Assembly: GCF_002849595.1 (NCBI RefSeq)
Contig: NZ_NRQR01000026.1
Location: forward strand, 62,001 to 126,000
DNA length: 64,000 bases
From: Luteimonas rhizosphaerae
GTDB taxonomy: Bacteria > Pseudomonadota > Gammaproteobacteria > Xanthomonadales > Xanthomonadaceae
Reading direction: 5' to 3'
This document shows, in pieces, positions 29,263-39,336 of the stretch (position 1 is its first letter; each line of letters begins with the position of its first letter). Made by a program: the position numbers and the translations under genes. Below the pieces are notes generated by a model. That model saw only the letters and a program-made list of their open reading frames with translations, was not told the origin of the DNA and did no database searches.

Positions 29263-31845
29263 TCAGCGCCGCGGCGGCGCCGGCGCCAGGTGGTCGGCGA
29301 AGAACAGCGCGTTGACCAGCATGCGCTCGGTGCCGAGCCAGTACTTGCGGTGCGCCGGATCGTCGGCGAACAGCACCACGTTGCCGCTGCCCACGCGCGC
29401 GACCTGCGCCCAGACGGTGCCGGCGAGCGCGGCGCGCAGGTCGGCGCCGAGGTAGCCGTTGACCAGCGGGTCGTCGTCGATGCGCACGACGTTGGAAAAC
29501 GCGTCGGGCAGAGGTGCGAGCGTGACGTCGGTTTCCTTGTGCACGAAGCCCGCGCGCTGCGGTACGCCGAAGGCCAGCGGATGCGTGGTGTCGACATCGA
29601 CCGAGACCAGGTTGCCGGCGCTGCGCTGCTCGGCCAGCGTGTCGCGGCGCGACGCGAAGTCGAGACGCTCCGTCGCGACAGGTGCGTCCTTCGCGGCCGG
29701 CGCAGGCGCGGCGCCGGTCAGGCCCTTGGCCTGCGCCCAGCGTGCGGCGCTGCCGAAGGTCACCAGCGAGCCGCCAGCTTCGATCCATTGTTTGAGCGCA
29801 GCCACGGTGGCCTCGGGCAGATCGTCGTAGCGGCCGCCGGCGAGCACGATGCTGGTGTAGGGGCCGAGTGGGACGCGGCCGAGCTGCGCGGGATCGAGGC
29901 GCGTCGCCGGGTAGTGCAGACGCTCGCTGAGCGCGAACCAGGTGGAGCCGATCTCGGTCGCGTTGACGCCTTCGCCCATGACCAGCGCGATCGCAGGCTT
30001 GCGCACCGGTTTGATGCCGTCGCTGCCCAGATCGATGCCGGATACGCTCTGGCCGCTGGCTAGGCCGTGGGCGACCACGCCCGCGTCGCGCGCTGCCGTA
30101 TCGACCGCCGCGCGCAATGCCGTGGCATCCAGCGTCTGGCCGGCGACCGGAATCACCAGCGTGCCTTCGCCGAATGCGGTGTCACCAGCGGCGGTGCGCG
30201 TGGTGAACGGCGAGAACGCGGTGCGCACGCGCACGTTTTTGGTGAGCAGGTCGGCGAGCGCGCGCTGCGCACCGAGATCGCGCCAGTCGATCGCCCAGGC
30301 ATAGGCGGTCTCGCCGCGCGCGCCGCTGTCGAGCGCGGGGACTTCGGTGACCGCCGCGCCGAGACTTGGCGCGCGACGCAGGCGATCGTTGCGCAGCCCA
30401 TACGCATGCGCAATCGCATACGAAGTGCTGCCGTAGACGCCGCCGCCGGTGTCGGGCGTTTCCTCGAAGATCGAATGCACCAGCCGGAACTGCGGCTGCG
30501 CGGCCGGCACCGCCCAGGCGCTGCCGGGCGTGTAGGTGCGGCCGTCGACGGTCAGCGCCGCATCGAGCGCGTGCACCTGGATGCGGTGGGTCAGCAGCAG
30601 ATCGAGCAGACGTCGCGAGGTCGTCGCATCGGCAGCATCGCCGAAGACATAGGCCGCGTGCGGATTGCGCCGGCCCTGATCGCGCGCCGAACGGAAGAAG
30701 TCCTTCTGCAGCTCGAACAGGCCCGCATGCTCGTCGACCGCGCCGCGGATCGTCGCCAGGCCCACGGCCAGCTGGTTGCGGATCGTGAAGCGGAACTCGA
30801 GCGGCCCGTTCGCGGTGTCCTGCACCAGGCCGCGCGAGCTGGCCTGCTCGACGGTGACGCCGACACCGCCGTGGAAATCCGGATAGGTCGAGCCGTAGAC
30901 CGGCGAGAAGTTGTCGAAGTTTTCCTTCGTGTAATAGAGCGAGCCGAGGCTGTCGAGCGCCTGCGCGTGGTAGCGCGCGAGCCGCACGTTCCAGTCGTAG
31001 GAGGCCTGCGGCAGCAGCGGGCTGTGCATGCTGCTCGGCGAGGGTTCGAAGTAGTAGGTGCTGTTCGAGCCCATCTCGTGGAAATCGATCTGGATGTTCG
31101 GCAGCCACGCATGGAACACGTCGAGCTTGGCGCGCGTCTCGCGCTGGCTCACGGCCAGCCAGTCGCGGTTGAGATCGGTGAAGTAGTGGTTGCTGCGGCC
31201 ATTCGGAAACGGCTCGACGTGTTCCTTGTCGAGCGGATCGGCGATCGCCGGATTCGACTTCCAGGCGTTGTGCCAGTTCGCCGCGCGGTCGCGGCCGTCG
31301 GGGTTCTGCGCCGGGTCGATCAGCACGATCGCGTTGTCGAGCCAGCGTGTGACCTCGGGATCGGTGCTCGCCGCGAGATGCCAGGCCGTCAGCAGCATCG
31401 CTTCGCCGCTCGAGGTCTCGTTGCCGTGCACGCTGTAGTACAGACCGACGACGACCGGCACCTGCGCCGGATCGACGGCCGGCGCATCCGGATCGGCCAG
31501 CGTCGCGTGCGCGGCGCGCAGTTGTTCGCGGCGTGCGTGGTTCGCGGGGGATGTCACCAGCACGGCGAGCAGCGGACGCTCCTCGTAGCTGCGGCCGATC
31601 TCCTCGACATGCACGCGGTCCGACAGCCGCGCAAGTTCGCGCAGGTAATCGACGATGCGGTCGTGGCGCGTGTAATGCGTGCCGATCGGATAGCCGAGGA
31701 ACTGCTCGGGTGTCGGGATCGTCGGATCATGCGAATCCGGCGCGGCGTCGGGGAAGTAGTACGCGGTCTGCGCGGCGACCGGCAGGGCGAAGCAGGCGAG
31801 TGCGAGCAGCAGCACGCGCGCGGCGTGGCGGATGGATACGGACAT
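29263..31845 (-). CDS. Exported M14-family zinc carboxypeptidase
   Basis: A secreted metallopeptidase of 860 residues. The signal peptide is VLLLALACFALPVAAQ. The carboxypeptidase A-like domain (residues ~30-370) has YSVHGNETSSGEAMLL with the first zinc His and Glu, a long RDWLAVSQRETRAKLDVFH segment, and the third zinc ligand in IDFHEMGSNSTYYF. The catalytic Glu is likely in VGVTVEQASSRG. A long C-terminal region of about 450 residues follows, including glutamine-amidotransferase-like strands (SIVLAGGRYDDLP). Of two candidate ATGs the one at 31843-31845 follows GGGA and starts the signal peptide. It lies just downstream of a TonB receptor on the same strand, so degradation and peptide uptake may be linked. 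Confidence 0.92.
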   Translation of the reverse strand: MSVSIRHAARVLLLALACFALPVAAQTAYYFPDAAPDSHDPTIPTPEQFLGYPIGTHYTRHDRIVDYLRELARLSDRVHVEEIGRSYEERPLLAVLVTSPANHARREQLRAAHATLADPDAPAVDPAQVPVVVGLYYSVHGNETSSGEAMLLTAWHLAASTDPEVTRWLDNAIVLIDPAQNPDGRDRAANWHNAWKSNPAIADPLDKEHVEPFPNGRSNHYFTDLNRDWLAVSQRETRAKLDVFHAWLPNIQIDFHEMGSNSTYYFEPSPSSMHSPLLPQASYDWNVRLARYHAQALDSLGSLYYTKENFDNFSPVYGSTYPDFHGGVGVTVEQASSRGLVQDTANGPLEFRFTIRNQLAVGLATIRGAVDEHAGLFELQKDFFRSARDQGRRNPHAAYVFGDAADATTSRRLLDLLLTHRIQVHALDAALTVDGRTYTPGSAWAVPAAQPQFRLVHSIFEETPDTGGGVYGSTSYAIAHAYGLRNDRLRRAPSLGAAVTEVPALDSGARGETAYAWAIDWRDLGAQRALADLLTKNVRVRTAFSPFTTRTAAGDTAFGEGTLVIPVAGQTLDATALRAAVDTAARDAGVVAHGLASGQSVSGIDLGSDGIKPVRKPAIALVMGEGVNATEIGSTWFALSERLHYPATRLDPAQLGRVPLGPYTSIVLAGGRYDDLPEATVAALKQWIEAGGSLVTFGSAARWAQAKGLTGAAPAPAAKDAPVATERLDFASRRDTLAEQRSAGNLVSVDVDTTHPLAFGVPQRAGFVHKETDVTLAPLPDAFSNVVRIDDDPLVNGYLGADLRAALAGTVWAQVARVGSGNVVLFADDPAHRKYWLGTERMLVNALFFADHLAPAPPRR

Positions 31846-31946
31846 CGGGTTTCCCATCGTCGATGCCCGCGTGCGACGGCGCTGGAGAGGACGCCACTGC
31901 ACGCAGGCGGATGAAACGGAGTGGCGCGGAGCCGCGCCTCGCAGCG

Positions 31947-34546
31947 TCAGAACCGGTAATCGAACCCCACCTGGAAATACCGCCCCCGCAGGTCGTACTG
32001 GCTGAAGTCGTAGGGCGCGCGGATGCCGGGGAACGACGCGTCGTGCGGCGGTTCTTCATCGAGGATGTTGTCGACCTTGGCGTACAGCGTCAGGTCTTCG
32101 ATGCCCGACCAGCCGGCGTAGAGATCCAATTGGTCGTAGGCATCGACGCGCGACTGCACCGCGGTCGCCGCGACGCTCGCCTTCTGGTCGTAGCCACCGG
32201 TGCGGTACCAGGTCAGCGCGGTCTCGACATCGCCGATCGACCAGCCGAAGCGCGAGGTCAGCTTGTTGCGCGGCAGCGACGGGCCGAGGTTGCTGCCGGC
32301 GTAATCGACCAGCGGACCACCGACGACCTGCGGGCGGCTGTAGTCGAGCACGTGGGTGTAGACGCTCGCGATCCTGAAATCGCCCGCGCCGGTGCGGAAG
32401 GTCTGGTTGAACTCCGCGTCCAGGCCCGAGGTCTCGAGTGCGGTGAGGTTCTGGTAGCGGTTGTAGACGGCGACCCGGGATCGTTGTTCTGCACGATCGT
32501 CGTCGAATTGTTGGTGCCGATCAGGTTGTCGAGTTCGATGCGGTACCAGTCCAGCGACAGACTCGTGTCGGCCCACGGCGAGACGACGAAGCCGACGTTG
32601 TAGGACCTGGTGCGTTCGGGATCGAGTTCGGTGTTGCCGACGGTGAAGAAGGTCGGGCTCTGGCGCGAGCCGGCGATGTCGGGGTCATACGGATCGACGA
32701 CGGTGCCGTAGGAGATGTTGGTCGAGGCCGAATTCTCCGACAGCGACGGCGCACGGAAGCCACGCGACGCGGATGCGCGCACCAGCAGGGTGTCGAGCGC
32801 CTGCCAGCGGAGGCCGGCCTTGGGCGAGAACGCGCTGCCGAAATCGCTGTAGTCGTCGCCGCGGCCGGCGAGCTGCAGGTCCAGGCCCTGGACGATGGGC
32901 ACGTTGAACTCGGCGTAGAGCGCGGCAACGTCACGCTCGCCATCGACTGCGGCGATCGCTGGACGCACCTGCAGGCCCGCATCGATCTGCCAGGGATTGC
33001 GCGAGGTCAGCGATTCGGTGCGCGCCTCGATGCCGGCGGCGAACCCGACAGGACCGGCCGGCAGGTCGAACAGATCGCCGTTGAACTTGAAGTCGAAGCC
33101 GTGCAGCGACGACTGCGCCGTGCGCACCGTCGACAGGCGGATCGCATCGAGCACCGCCGGCGCGGTCGCGCCCGGCTCATGCAGGTTCAATGATCCATCG
33201 GCCAGCGATTGCGCCAGCGGCCAGCGGTTGGCGAAACCGCCGGCGACGGTTTCCTCTTCGGTGCTCTTGGCGAAGAAGCCGGTGAATTCCCAGTCGAAGC
33301 GTTCGCCGCGGCCGCGTACGCCTCCGAGGATGCGGAACGCATCGGAGCGGTTGGTCTTCAGCGACTGGCCGAGATCGAAGAACGTGTATTCGATCTGCGT
33401 CGGCACGCCATAGGGGTTGTAGGGATTGCCGGCCGGCAGCAGGTTCGACACCGGCTCGGCGAGGCCGGTCTGCGCGTTGAGCGCGAAGCGGCCGCCTTCG
33501 AGGGTGAAGTAGGGACTGGAGCCGAAGATCGACGCGCCGCGGATCCGGCTGACCAGCGCTTCGCCGAACAGGTCGACATCGTCGGTCAGGCGCACGGTGC
33601 CGTTGAGATACGCCTGGTAGCGCTCGGTCGACGGAATCAGTGTGGTGTAGGGCGCAAGGTTGATCGCGCAGGTATCGCCGGCGAGGCCGTCGATCGGCGC
33701 GCTCGGCGTCAGCGTCATGCCCTCGGGGCAGTTGCCTGCGGCGTCGAGGAACGGCACCGAGCGGCCGCCGACGAGAAAGCGCGCGCCCTTCGCCGACCAG
33801 CCGTTCCAGCGCCCGCCGGGCAGATCGTTGTAGATGCCGGATGCGGTGAGATCGCGCTGGTCCTGGTCGAGGCGGTCGCGGTCGTAGGCCTCGACGCTGA
33901 GCAGCAGGTTGTAGCCGTCGGTGTCGAGATCGCCGACGCCGCCGACCAGTCGCGCGCGGCGCGTGTCGAGACCGCCCTCGTCGGAGGTGCCGACGCTGCC
34001 ACCGACTTCCAGGCCCTGAAAATTCTGCCGGGTGATGATGTTGACCACACCCGCGACGGCATCGGACCCGTAGACCGCCGACGCGCCGTCCTTGAGCACC
34101 TCGATGCGTTCGACCGCGACCAGCGGCAGCGCATTGAGATTGACGAAGGTGTCCGACAGGCCGTTGGCGGGAAAGCCGTAGTTCGCCAGGCGCCGGCCGT
34201 TGAGCAGCACCAGTGTGTTTTTCTGCGACAGCCCGCGCAGGCCGATGCCCGCGGAGCCCGACGCCCAGCCGCTGTTGCTGGTCTCGTTGGTCGCGTTGCC
34301 GGTGTTGGCCGAGATCGAGCGCAGCACGTCGGCGACGGTGACCTTGCCCGAGGTCGCCAGTTCCTCGGCGTCGATGACCTGCACCGGGTTGCTGCCCTCG
34401 GCCTCGGCGCGGCGGATGTTGGAGCCGGTCACCGTGACCGTGTTGAGCGTGCGCGGCGCATCGCCGGCACCGGTCTGCGCCGTGGCGGCGACGGGAAGCG
34501 CCAGCGCCGAGACGACGGCCGCGGCAAGGAGAGAGCGTGTCGACAT
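31947..34546 (-). pseudogene. TonB-dependent outer-membrane receptor, frameshifted near 32474-32479
   Basis: A TonB-dependent barrel of the large xanthomonad receptor class. It has a signal peptide (LLAAAVVSALALPVAATAQ), then LNTVTVTGSNIRRAEAEGSN, a plug with GIGLRGLSQKNTLVLLNGRR and VERIEVLKDGASAVYGSDAV, and a barrel. The reading frame breaks after STTIVQNNDPG; the homologous continuation (RVAVYNRYQNLTALETSGLD) is one base out and runs to 31947, ending in FDYRF. Adding one C to the CCCGGG at 32474-32479 restores a full receptor, so this is either a real mutation or a sequence error at a GC run. It lies immediately upstream of the M14 peptidase on the same strand. Confidence 0.9.
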
Positions 34547-34601
34547 CTGCTGCACCGCAATAAATGAACGGGCAGCGAGTACGCCATGCGGCGTCGGCGT
34601 T

Positions 34602-34643
34602 AAAAAACGGTGATTCGGAATACCGAGAGTCCACGACGGACTC
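34602..34643 (-). terminator. Terminator candidate after zapE
   Basis: On the minus strand, GAGTCC-GTCGT-GGACTC (34643-34627) is followed by a second small hairpin, TCGGTATTCCGA, and, seven bases later, a run of six T (34607-34602). The spacing to the T-run is longer than ideal, but position just after the zapE stop and before the TonB-receptor start fits termination. Confidence 0.45.
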
Positions 34644-34654
34644 TGCAGGCGTGC

Positions 34655-36037
34655 TCAGCAGACGTGTTCGCGGGTCATGTACTCGGTGCTGCGCATCTCG
34701 ATCAGGCGCGAGGCCGTGCGTTCGAACGCGCCGGCCAGCCGCTCGCCGGTATACAGCCGCGGGGGCTCCGCGTCCGCGGTGCAGACCAGGTTGACGTTGC
34801 GGTCGTAGAGCTCGTCGATCAGGGTCACGAAGCGGCGCGCGGCGTCGTCGCGACTGCCGTCCATGACCGGGATGGCGCCGAGCAGCACGGTGTGGAATTC
34901 GCTCGCGACCTCGATGTAGTCGCTGGCGCCGCGCGGGCCTTCGCACAGCGCGTCGAAGTCGAACCAGGCCATGCCCTTGCAGCGCGCGCGCACCGCGATG
35001 CGGCGGCCGTCGATGTCGATGCCGGCATCGCGATGGGCGTCGTCGCCGCCGAGCTCGCGCCAGCGGGTGTCGAGCCAGGCGTCGGATGCCGGGTCGACTG
35101 GCGTGCGATAGACCGGCGAGCGGGCCAGCGCACGCATGCGGTAGTCGGTGTCGCTTTCGAGGAAGACGACGCGGCAATGCTGTTCGATCAGCGCGATCGC
35201 CGGCAGGAACCGCACGCGCTGCAGGCCGTCCTTGTACAGCGCGTCGGGCGCGGCGTTGGAGCTGGTCACCAGCACGATGCCGTCGGCGAACATGCGGTCG
35301 AGCAGGCGCGCGAGCAACATCGCATCGCCGATGTCGCTGACGAAGAACTCGTCGAGCACCAGCACGCGCAGGCCGGCGTCGCGCCAGCCGCGCACGATCG
35401 CCGCCAGCGGATCGCTCTCGCCGGCATGCACGCGCAGCTGCGCGTGGACCTCGCGCATGAAGCGGTGGAAATGGGTGCGGCGCTTGCGGCCGAGGGCGGG
35501 ATCGGGGGCGGAAGCAGCAGCGTTAGCAGAAGCCGGCTGTGCTTCCCCGGAGGGGGCGGATGCGGGCGCGCCTTGCGGGTCAGGCGCGCTGGTCGCCGCG
35601 CCCTCACTCCCCCGTTCGCTCTGCGGACGGCCCCCCCCCGCTTCGCGCCCCGGCCCGCGCTCGCTGCGCGGGCGCGCCGTCATCCGCGCGGCAGCGCCGC
35701 GCAAGCCTTCTGCCGTCGCCCCGTCTGACGGGAGAGGGGCATTGGTCGGGCCTTCGGCCCGCAGTATCTGGAGGGGCAATCCGTCGTGGAACAGGTCGAT
35801 CATGAAGGTCTTGCCGCGCCCCACGCCGCCCCAGAGATACAGGCCGGCCGGCGCGTCGACCGGTTCGTCACGTCCGAACAGGCGACCCAGCAGGCTGCGC
35901 CGCGGCGGCGCCGCCCGCAGCGCGCGGTGCAGGCGGTCGAGCTCGACCAGCGCGGGTCGCTGTGCGGGATCGTCCTGCCAGTCGCCGCTGGCGATGCCGG
36001 CGTCGTAGCGCTGCGACGGCAGCGGCGCGGCCGTCAT
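34655..36037 (-). CDS. zapE: Cell-division ATPase ZapE (AFG1 family) with a 95-residue insertion
   Basis: An AAA-like ATPase that acts on FtsZ rings in E. coli. The 460 residues compare with about 375 in E. coli ZapE. The excess is a block at residues ~89-183, inserted between the helix after Walker A (GGVGRGKTFMIDLFHDGLP, 70-88) and KRRTHFHRFMREVHAQ, which are normally only a few residues apart. The block is Ala/Pro/Gly/Arg-rich and low-complexity, unlike the rest. Walker B is VLVLDEFFVSD (226-236) and sensor motifs follow in VLVTSSNAAPDALYKDGLQR. The frame stays open, so a functional protein with a disordered loop is plausible. The ATG at 36035-36037 gives the family N-terminus. Confidence 0.92.
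   Translation of the reverse strand: MTAAPLPSQRYDAGIASGDWQDDPAQRPALVELDRLHRALRAAPPRRSLLGRLFGRDEPVDAPAGLYLWGGVGRGKTFMIDLFHDGLPLQILRAEGPTNAPLPSDGATAEGLRGAAARMTARPRSERGPGREAGGGRPQSERGSEGAATSAPDPQGAPASAPSGEAQPASANAAASAPDPALGRKRRTHFHRFMREVHAQLRVHAGESDPLAAIVRGWRDAGLRVLVLDEFFVSDIGDAMLLARLLDRMFADGIVLVTSSNAAPDALYKDGLQRVRFLPAIALIEQHCRVVFLESDTDYRMRALARSPVYRTPVDPASDAWLDTRWRELGGDDAHRDAGIDIDGRRIAVRARCKGMAWFDFDALCEGPRGASDYIEVASEFHTVLLGAIPVMDGSRDDAARRFVTLIDELYDRNVNLVCTADAEPPRLYTGERLAGAFERTASRLIEMRSTEYMTREHVC
35489..35773 (-). repeat. In-frame repeat-derived insertion inside zapE
   Basis: This is 285 bp (95 codons) that replace the short loop after Walker A in ZapE. The DNA has the look of xanthomonad dispersed intergenic repeats. 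It contains CCCGTCTGACGGGAGAGGGG (near 35720) and a CGCGCTCGCTGCGCGGGCGC hairpin, and its translation is compositionally biased without secondary-structure character. Confidence 0.65.
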
Positions 36038-36107
36038 CGGCGCATCGCCGGCGGCCGGGCCGCGCACACCGCGCCGGCCAGTGCCGGCATCGAACCGCGA
36101 CACGGCA

Positions 36108-36776
36108 TCAGGCGACGGGGTCCGGCAGATAGGCGCGCACGCCGTTCTTCACCGCGCCGCGCAGGTCCATCAGCTTGCGGTGGAAGAAATGGCTGGTGTC
36201 GGGCATGCGCACCAGCTCGGCCGACGCCTTGGTGTCTTCGAGCCACTGGTAGACGGCCTCGGGATCGACGATCTCGTCGGCCTCGCCCTGGATCACCAGC
36301 CAGGGGCAGGTGGGCAGCACGATGCGATCGAAATCCCAGCGTCCGGCCGGCGGCGCCACCGAGACCAGCAGATCCGGCTGCCGCGCATCGGTCGCGCGCC
36401 GCGCCACGTAGGCGCCGAAGCTGAAGCCCGCGAGCCACAGCGCATGACCGGGGCGCGTCGCGCGCACCCAGGCGGCGACGGCGGCCAGATCGTCGATCTC
36501 GCCAATGCCGTCGTCATAGACGCCGGCCGACGCACCGGTGCCGCGGAAGTTGAAGCGCAGGGTGGTCACGCCGAGTTCGCGCAGCGAGCGCGCGACCATC
36601 GTCACGACCTTGTTGTGCATGGTCCCGCCCTCGGTCGGCAGCGGGTGGCAGATCACCGCGACGACGGGCAGTGCGACCCCATCGGCCTCGGGCAGGTCGA
36701 GGATGGCTTCGAGATCGCCAGCGGGGCCGGCCAGCGCGAGCGGACCGGAGGCGGTGGGGAACGGGGGAGACGTCAT
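36108..36776 (-). CDS. Alpha/beta-hydrolase, YfbK/DUF-type serine hydrolase
   Basis: A cytosolic alpha/beta-fold hydrolase of 222 residues. Early strands give VVAVICHPLPTEGGTMHNKV (oxyanion His-Pro motif). The nucleophile elbow is GFSFGAY (Ser in G-F-S-F-G), the acid lies in IQGEADEIVDPEAVYQW, and the His in DTSHFFHRKL. Length and motifs match the small dienelactone-hydrolase-like or xylanase-like hydrolases common in proteobacteria. Substrate unknown. It lies 70 bp upstream of zapE on the same strand and 26 bp after the nuclease gene, so it may be co-transcribed. Confidence 0.85.
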   Translation of the reverse strand: MTSPPFPTASGPLALAGPAGDLEAILDLPEADGVALPVVAVICHPLPTEGGTMHNKVVTMVARSLRELGVTTLRFNFRGTGASAGVYDDGIGEIDDLAAVAAWVRATRPGHALWLAGFSFGAYVARRATDARQPDLLVSVAPPAGRWDFDRIVLPTCPWLVIQGEADEIVDPEAVYQWLEDTKASAELVRMPDTSHFFHRKLMDLRGAVKNGVRAYLPDPVA

Positions 36777-36802
36777 GCCGACGATGATAAACGGCGCCAC
36801 GT

Positions 36803-38560
36803 TCAGTCCGTGCGCAGGCGCAGCCCGACCAGCAGCGGGTCGTGATCGGAACTGCGCCAGGGCGACCCCGTGCCCGTGTCGCCGGCCGCGCCGCGGTACC
36901 CCGCATCCGGCGCCTCGTCGGCATTGCTGTGCCACTTCGCCGCGCCGGCCACGCGCCCGGCCAGCGCCGGGCTCAGCAGCAGGTGGTCGAGGCGTCCGGC
37001 CTGGCCGTCGAAGACGAAACTGTGCGGGGGTGCGTCCGCGCCGCCGGCGAAGGGATCGCGCCAGCCGGCGTCGAAGAACACGCGCAGCGGATCCTCGCGG
37101 GCATAGGCATTGAAGTCGCCGACCACCGCGACACGTTCGCTCGCGCCGGTCGGCGCGGTCGCCAGCCAGTCGCGCAGGCGTTGCGCGGAGTCGGTGCGGG
37201 TCGCGTTCCAGCAGGCCTGGCCGTCGCCGCGGTCGGCGTCGGCCCCGGCCGCGGTGCCGCAGCCCTTTGACTTGAAGTGCACGGCGACGACGGTGAAGTC
37301 GGCGCCGTCGGCGCGGCCGCCGCGCACCGGCACGAAGGCCTGGGCCAGCGGCACGCGGCTGCGGTCGTCGAACGGGCCGCCGCCGAGCGTGGCCGGCGCG
37401 CCCTGCGGTCGCACGCGGGTGTCGCGATAGAGGAGGCCGACGCGGATGGCGTCGGTGCCGGGGCCGTCGCCGGCATCGATGAAGCGCCAGTCGCGCGCGG
37501 GACCGGCCGCGTTCAGGGCGTCGACCAGCTGGGCGATGCTCGACTCCGGCCCCGAGCCGTCGTTCTCGAGTTCCATCAGCGCGGCGACATCCGCCTGCAG
37601 CGGCGCGATCGTCGCGACCAGGCCGGCCAACTGCCGGGCGAATTCGTCCGGCGTGCGCGCGCCGCGCTCGGTCGGGAAACCGCCGCCCCGGCCGTCGCCG
37701 TTGAACAGGTTCTGCAGGTTGAACGCGGCGATGCGCACATCGCCGTCGACCTGCGGCGGCGCCGGGCGTGGTGCCGGCTGCACCTGCACGGGCGCGGTGA
37801 GCTGCAGCCGCCAGGCGCCGTCGCGGTAATCGACGAAGCCTTCGACCCCGGTCAGCACGCTGCCGCTGCGCAGCGCGCGCGCGGTCTCGGGCAGATACCA
37901 GGGCACGCCGTCCAGCGGCGCGTCATCGCGACCGTCGTCGAGCAGGATGCGGCTTTCAGCATTGGCGGCCTCGACCAGGGCGGCCTCGGCGCCCGGCGAC
38001 GCGATCTCGGTCGGGGTGTAGAGGCGACCGTCGAAGCTGGCGACCAGGGTGCCGCGACGCGCACGCTCATGCTGGCCGCTGACGGTCAGTGGCACCTCGA
38101 TGTGCACCTTGCGCCCGGCAATCTTCGACCAGTCGTACGGACCGGGCAGACGCAGCGGCGCCAGCGCACGCGCCGGGGTCGGCAGCGTTTCGATGTGCGC
38201 CGGACGCACAGTCCGAAGACCGTCGACGCTGCGCATCGGGCCGGTGACGCGCACGTGCGCGCCTGTTGGCGGCGCCCGCGCTCCGTCCTCGGCGACGACG
38301 AACACGCCGGTCGGCATGCCCGGCTCCAGCGTCATGGACTCCATGAACCAGCCACCCATGCCCTCGACGAGATCACCGGTCACGTGTCCTTCGATGACCC
38401 GGTCCGGGTCGCTGAACACGACTGGCGAGGCGTCCACGACGGGCGAGCCGTCGGCCGGGGGCGGTGCGTCCGGCCCTGGCGCCGTCGCGCGGCATGCGGT
38501 GAGCAGCATGCAGACGAGCAGGCCGGGCAGCAGGCGGTTGGAGGTGGGTGGCAGAAGCAT
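36803..38560 (-). CDS. Extracellular ExeM/NucH-type endonuclease, lipoprotein signal
   Basis: A secreted metal-dependent DNase of 585 residues. The signal LLPGLLVCMLLTAC is a lipobox, so it may be anchored. An N-terminal OB-like domain (residues ~45-270) precedes the endonuclease/exonuclease/phosphatase domain. Catalytic landmarks are VRIAAFNLQNLFN, ALMELENDGSG (metal Glu), VVAVHFKSKGCG (His), VVGDFNAYAREDPL (Asp-Asn) and SSDHDPLLVGL (Asp-His). ExeM-like nucleases degrade extracellular DNA for nutrition or biofilm release. It is probably transcribed with the downstream hydrolase. Confidence 0.92.
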   Translation of the reverse strand: MLLPPTSNRLLPGLLVCMLLTACRATAPGPDAPPPADGSPVVDASPVVFSDPDRVIEGHVTGDLVEGMGGWFMESMTLEPGMPTGVFVVAEDGARAPPTGAHVRVTGPMRSVDGLRTVRPAHIETLPTPARALAPLRLPGPYDWSKIAGRKVHIEVPLTVSGQHERARRGTLVASFDGRLYTPTEIASPGAEAALVEAANAESRILLDDGRDDAPLDGVPWYLPETARALRSGSVLTGVEGFVDYRDGAWRLQLTAPVQVQPAPRPAPPQVDGDVRIAAFNLQNLFNGDGRGGGFPTERGARTPDEFARQLAGLVATIAPLQADVAALMELENDGSGPESSIAQLVDALNAAGPARDWRFIDAGDGPGTDAIRVGLLYRDTRVRPQGAPATLGGGPFDDRSRVPLAQAFVPVRGGRADGADFTVVAVHFKSKGCGTAAGADADRGDGQACWNATRTDSAQRLRDWLATAPTGASERVAVVGDFNAYAREDPLRVFFDAGWRDPFAGGADAPPHSFVFDGQAGRLDHLLLSPALAGRVAGAAKWHSNADEAPDAGYRGAAGDTGTGSPWRSSDHDPLLVGLRLRTD

Positions 38561-38649
38561 CGGGCGGATCTCCAGCGGCCACGACAGGCCGGATACGACG
38601 ACGCCGCCCGGGGAGGCGGCGTCAGGGGCGGGCGAATGACCGGCTCGCG

Positions 38650-39165
38650 TTATTGGAGGTTGTCGACCATCCAGTCAACGGCGGCGTGCATCTGCTCGTC
38701 GCTGAGGGCGGGGTTGCCGCCGCGCGCCGGCATCACGCCGGCTTCGCCGGTGAAGCCTTCGATCGAGTGGCGGTACAGCGTCTCGGTGCCCTGGGCGATG
38801 CGCGCATCCCAGTGCTGGTGGTCCAGCGTCGGCGCGCCGCCGGCGCCCGAGGTGTGGCAGCCCGCGCACAGGTTCTGGTAGATGGTCGAGCCGTCCAGCG
38901 TGCCGCCGTAGGCGACCTGCGACGCGGCCGCTGCGGCCGCCGCTGCGGTGGCGGCGGCCTGCGAGGCCGCGCCGGTGGCGCCCGCGTAGACGGCGCCCGT
39001 CGGGGCGATCCGCGCCTCGGTGCGCTTCACGGTGCCTTCGGAAACTTCGGGCGGAATCGTCTGATGCAGGAACCACGCACCGATCATCAACCCCAACGTG
39101 ACGATGGTCAGGAACACCAGCACCATCGAGAAGCGCTTCAGGAACTCAAGGTCGTAATTGCGCAC
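38650..39165 (-). CDS. Cytochrome c5-family protein
   Basis: A membrane-anchored c-type cytochrome of 171 residues. One N-terminal span (MVLVFLTIVTLGLMIGAWFL) anchors it. A periplasmic Ala-rich linker of about 55 residues precedes the haem domain: NLCAGCHTSGAGGAPTL (haem c attachment CxxCH), axial Met in GEAGVMPARGGN, and a final helix DEQMHAAVDWMVDNLQ. The start is a GTG at 39163-39165 with AAAGGTG upstream; the much longer open frame is not coding. It is likely an electron donor to a terminal oxidase. It is divergent from ligD. Confidence 0.9.
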   Translation of the reverse strand: MRNYDLEFLKRFSMVLVFLTIVTLGLMIGAWFLHQTIPPEVSEGTVKRTEARIAPTGAVYAGATGAASQAAATAAAAAAAASQVAYGGTLDGSTIYQNLCAGCHTSGAGGAPTLDHQHWDARIAQGTETLYRHSIEGFTGEAGVMPARGGNPALSDEQMHAAVDWMVDNLQ

Positions 39166-39336
39166 GAAACACCTTTGGCGACATGGCGCGTGGCCACAGC
39201 TGAAGCCGGAGTATAAAGGCACCTCCGCGCAAATGCCTGCCCGTCGCGGTGCGGCCTGCACGCCCCATCCACCGGGCCGCGCGCATAAGAGGCGCATGCC
39301 CGCAACGACCGCCCCGCCCGCCGCGATGCACCGTCG

